Of a DNA stretch of 50,153 bases, positions 49,369 to 50,153 are shown one piece after another. The notes below the pieces were generated by a model, which worked only from the letters and a program-made list of their open reading frames with translations, made no database searches and was not told where the DNA came from. Position 1 is the first letter of the stretch. Each line of letters opens with the position of its first letter. Source of the DNA: an uncultured Candidatus Saccharibacteria bacterium (GTDB taxonomy: Bacteria > Patescibacteria > Saccharimonadia > Saccharimonadales > UBA4665); assembly GCA_946482575.1 (NCBI GenBank), contig CAMLRZ010000006.1, positions 1-50,153 on the forward strand, read 5' to 3'. The position numbers and the translations under genes were made by a program.

Positions 49369-49857
49369 ATGCCGCAGTTTAGCGCCGCAGAGCAAAACGC
49401 GTTTTACAACAGTCAGCCGGGTAAGCGCGTTGGCGCCACGGCATGGCTAGAAAATTCACGCGGCGAACTTTTGATCGCCAAGCCGTCGTACAAAAAAGGC
49501 TGGACGCTGATTGGCGGTATGGCCGACGCGAACGAATCGCCGCTCGCGGCAGTTATTCGTGAAACGCACGAAGAGATTGGTCTGCTGCTGGACACAAGTC
49601 GCTTTACACTCGCTGGATACCGGTATGTAGAAGCGCGCAACGGCCGCACCGAAGATTCACAGCTGTATTTTCGAGCCATACTCACCGACGAAGAGGTGGC
49701 CGCGATTACACTTGGCGATGGTGAATTATCTGAATTTCGATTTATTACACCTGCTGATTTACCATCATTTGCCGATGCCCCGCGCATGCAAGCAGTCGTA
49801 GCAGCAATAGCCGGTGACTTTCCGTTTTATATTCAAAACGAAACACGAATTTTATAA
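49369..49857 (+). CDS. Nudix hydrolase
   Basis: A 162-aa Nudix protein. The Nudix box is intact: GGMADANE, seven residues, then RETHEEIGL (about residues 49-71). I chose ATG 49369 (MPQFSA), 1 bp after the rny stop; an earlier in-frame ATG lies inside rny. It is followed 9 bp later by the HAD gene. The substrate is unknown. Confidence 0.82.
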   Translation: MPQFSAAEQNAFYNSQPGKRVGATAWLENSRGELLIAKPSYKKGWTLIGGMADANESPLAAVIRETHEEIGLLLDTSRFTLAGYRYVEARNGRTEDSQLYFRAILTDEEVAAITLGDGELSEFRFITPADLPSFADAPRMQAVVAAIAGDFPFYIQNETRIL

Positions 49858-49866
49858 GGAGTTTCC

Positions 49867-50153
49867 ATGCGAGATTACGAAGCGTATTTGTTCGACTGCG
49901 ACGGCACCATTATTCACACCCTAGATATATGGATTGATGCCTGCCAAAAAGTTTTAGCCGATCATGGCGTAACCGTTTCCCGTTCAGAAATTGGAGCTCG
50001 CCTGGGCCAGTGGGAGCTTATGCTGCAGGGTATTCCAGAGGCAGAATTTGCTCAGGCTGCGGTGGAAGTAAGTGCACTTGCACATCCGCAAGCCGCCAAA
50101 GCACCCATGTATGACGGTGTGGCGCACGTGTTGCAGCAGCTTCGCAAGTCTGG
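49867..50153 (+). CDS. HAD-family hydrolase, 5' part only
   Basis: The first 95 codons of a gene running off the window. FDCDGTII near residue 9 is HAD motif I (DxDGT), and the helical cap region follows, as in the beta-phosphoglucomutase/phosphatase group. AAGGAG precedes the ATG. Motifs II to IV lie outside the window, so the substrate class is open. Confidence 0.82.
   Translation, partial: MRDYEAYLFDCDGTIIHTLDIWIDACQKVLADHGVTVSRSEIGARLGQWELMLQGIPEAEFAQAAVEVSALAHPQAAKAPMYDGVAHVLQQLRKS

Noticed and set aside
1..50153. TGA recoding (Gracilibacteria-type code)
   Set aside because: Genes such as the HD gene and plsC end at TGA at the expected family length, and no conserved motif requires TGA read-through.
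1..50153. CRISPR array, prophage or rRNA operon
   Set aside because: No regularly spaced repeats, phage structural genes or rRNA signatures were seen on either strand.

Overview
The window reads as chromosome of a small-genome bacterium of the Candidate Phyla Radiation (Patescibacteria), most likely Candidatus Saccharibacteria (TM7). This is inferred from gene content and style: housekeeping genes are packed with tiny gaps, several proteins are short versions of their families (HrcA, TilS, TsaB, a ComEC without its lactamase domain), and there are a T4SS-type ATPase with a basic tail, type IV pilus parts, RNase Y and many lineage-restricted small proteins. TGA behaves as a stop throughout, which argues against the Gracilibacteria/Absconditabacteria code. 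No rRNA, CRISPR array, transposase or prophage is visible.

Layout. 1-2.3 kb: two tandem EgtD-like methyltransferase paralogues, one with an N-terminal helix-turn-helix. 2.3-2.7 kb: non-coding stretch with a rightward promoter-like sequence. 2.7-9.6 kb: small unknown proteins and envelope genes (YihY-like protein, 523-aa membrane protein, Nudix, secreted SGNH hydrolase, L,D-transpeptidase, SPFH protein). 9.67-10.49 kb: a GC-rich plsC-type acyltransferase inside a 12-bp inverted repeat, probably acquired. 10.5-14.8 kb: CYTH-like protein, tRNA-Met, RdgB, TilS, FtsH. 14.9-22.5 kb: VirB4/TraG-like ATPase, MurJ, LepA, peroxiredoxin. 22.5-29.7 kb: guanylate-kinase-like protein, HD protein, then the heat-shock block hrcA-grpE...dnaK-x-dnaJ with two CIRCE operators. 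29.7-33.4 kb: ATP-grasp, RimB-like and RimK, DUF192. 33.4-34 kb: tRNA-Lys, a tRNA-like relic and a small orphan gene. 34-39.5 kb: ComEC, YebC, PLD protein, RuvC-RuvA-RuvB. 39.5-45.2 kb: PH-domain protein, a lone pilin with a degenerate PilB, RecA, RecX, PRC-barrel. 45.3-50.15 kb: lamin-tail surface protein, TsaE-TsaB, RNase Y, Nudix and a HAD gene cut by the window edge.

Functional themes are DNA repair and recombination (recA, recX, ruvCAB), protein quality control (HrcA regulon, FtsH), tRNA maturation (tilS, tsaE, tsaB), cell-wall and envelope building (murJ, L,D-transpeptidase, plsC) and DNA uptake or surface machinery (comEC, pilin, PilB-like, T4SS ATPase).

Two architectural patterns run through the window. 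First, about a dozen genes have a clear -10 hexamer ending only 6-7 nt before the start codon, usually with no Shine-Dalgarno, which predicts leaderless mRNAs; about nine more have gaps of 8-10 nt. Second, five convergent pairs share one 4-bp stop (CTAA, TTAA or CTAG). The most unusual single loci are the PilB paralogue that has lost its Walker A and Walker B residues, the GC-rich plsC island, the two divergent gene pairs with overlapping -10 boxes, and the HTH-fused methyltransferase pair.
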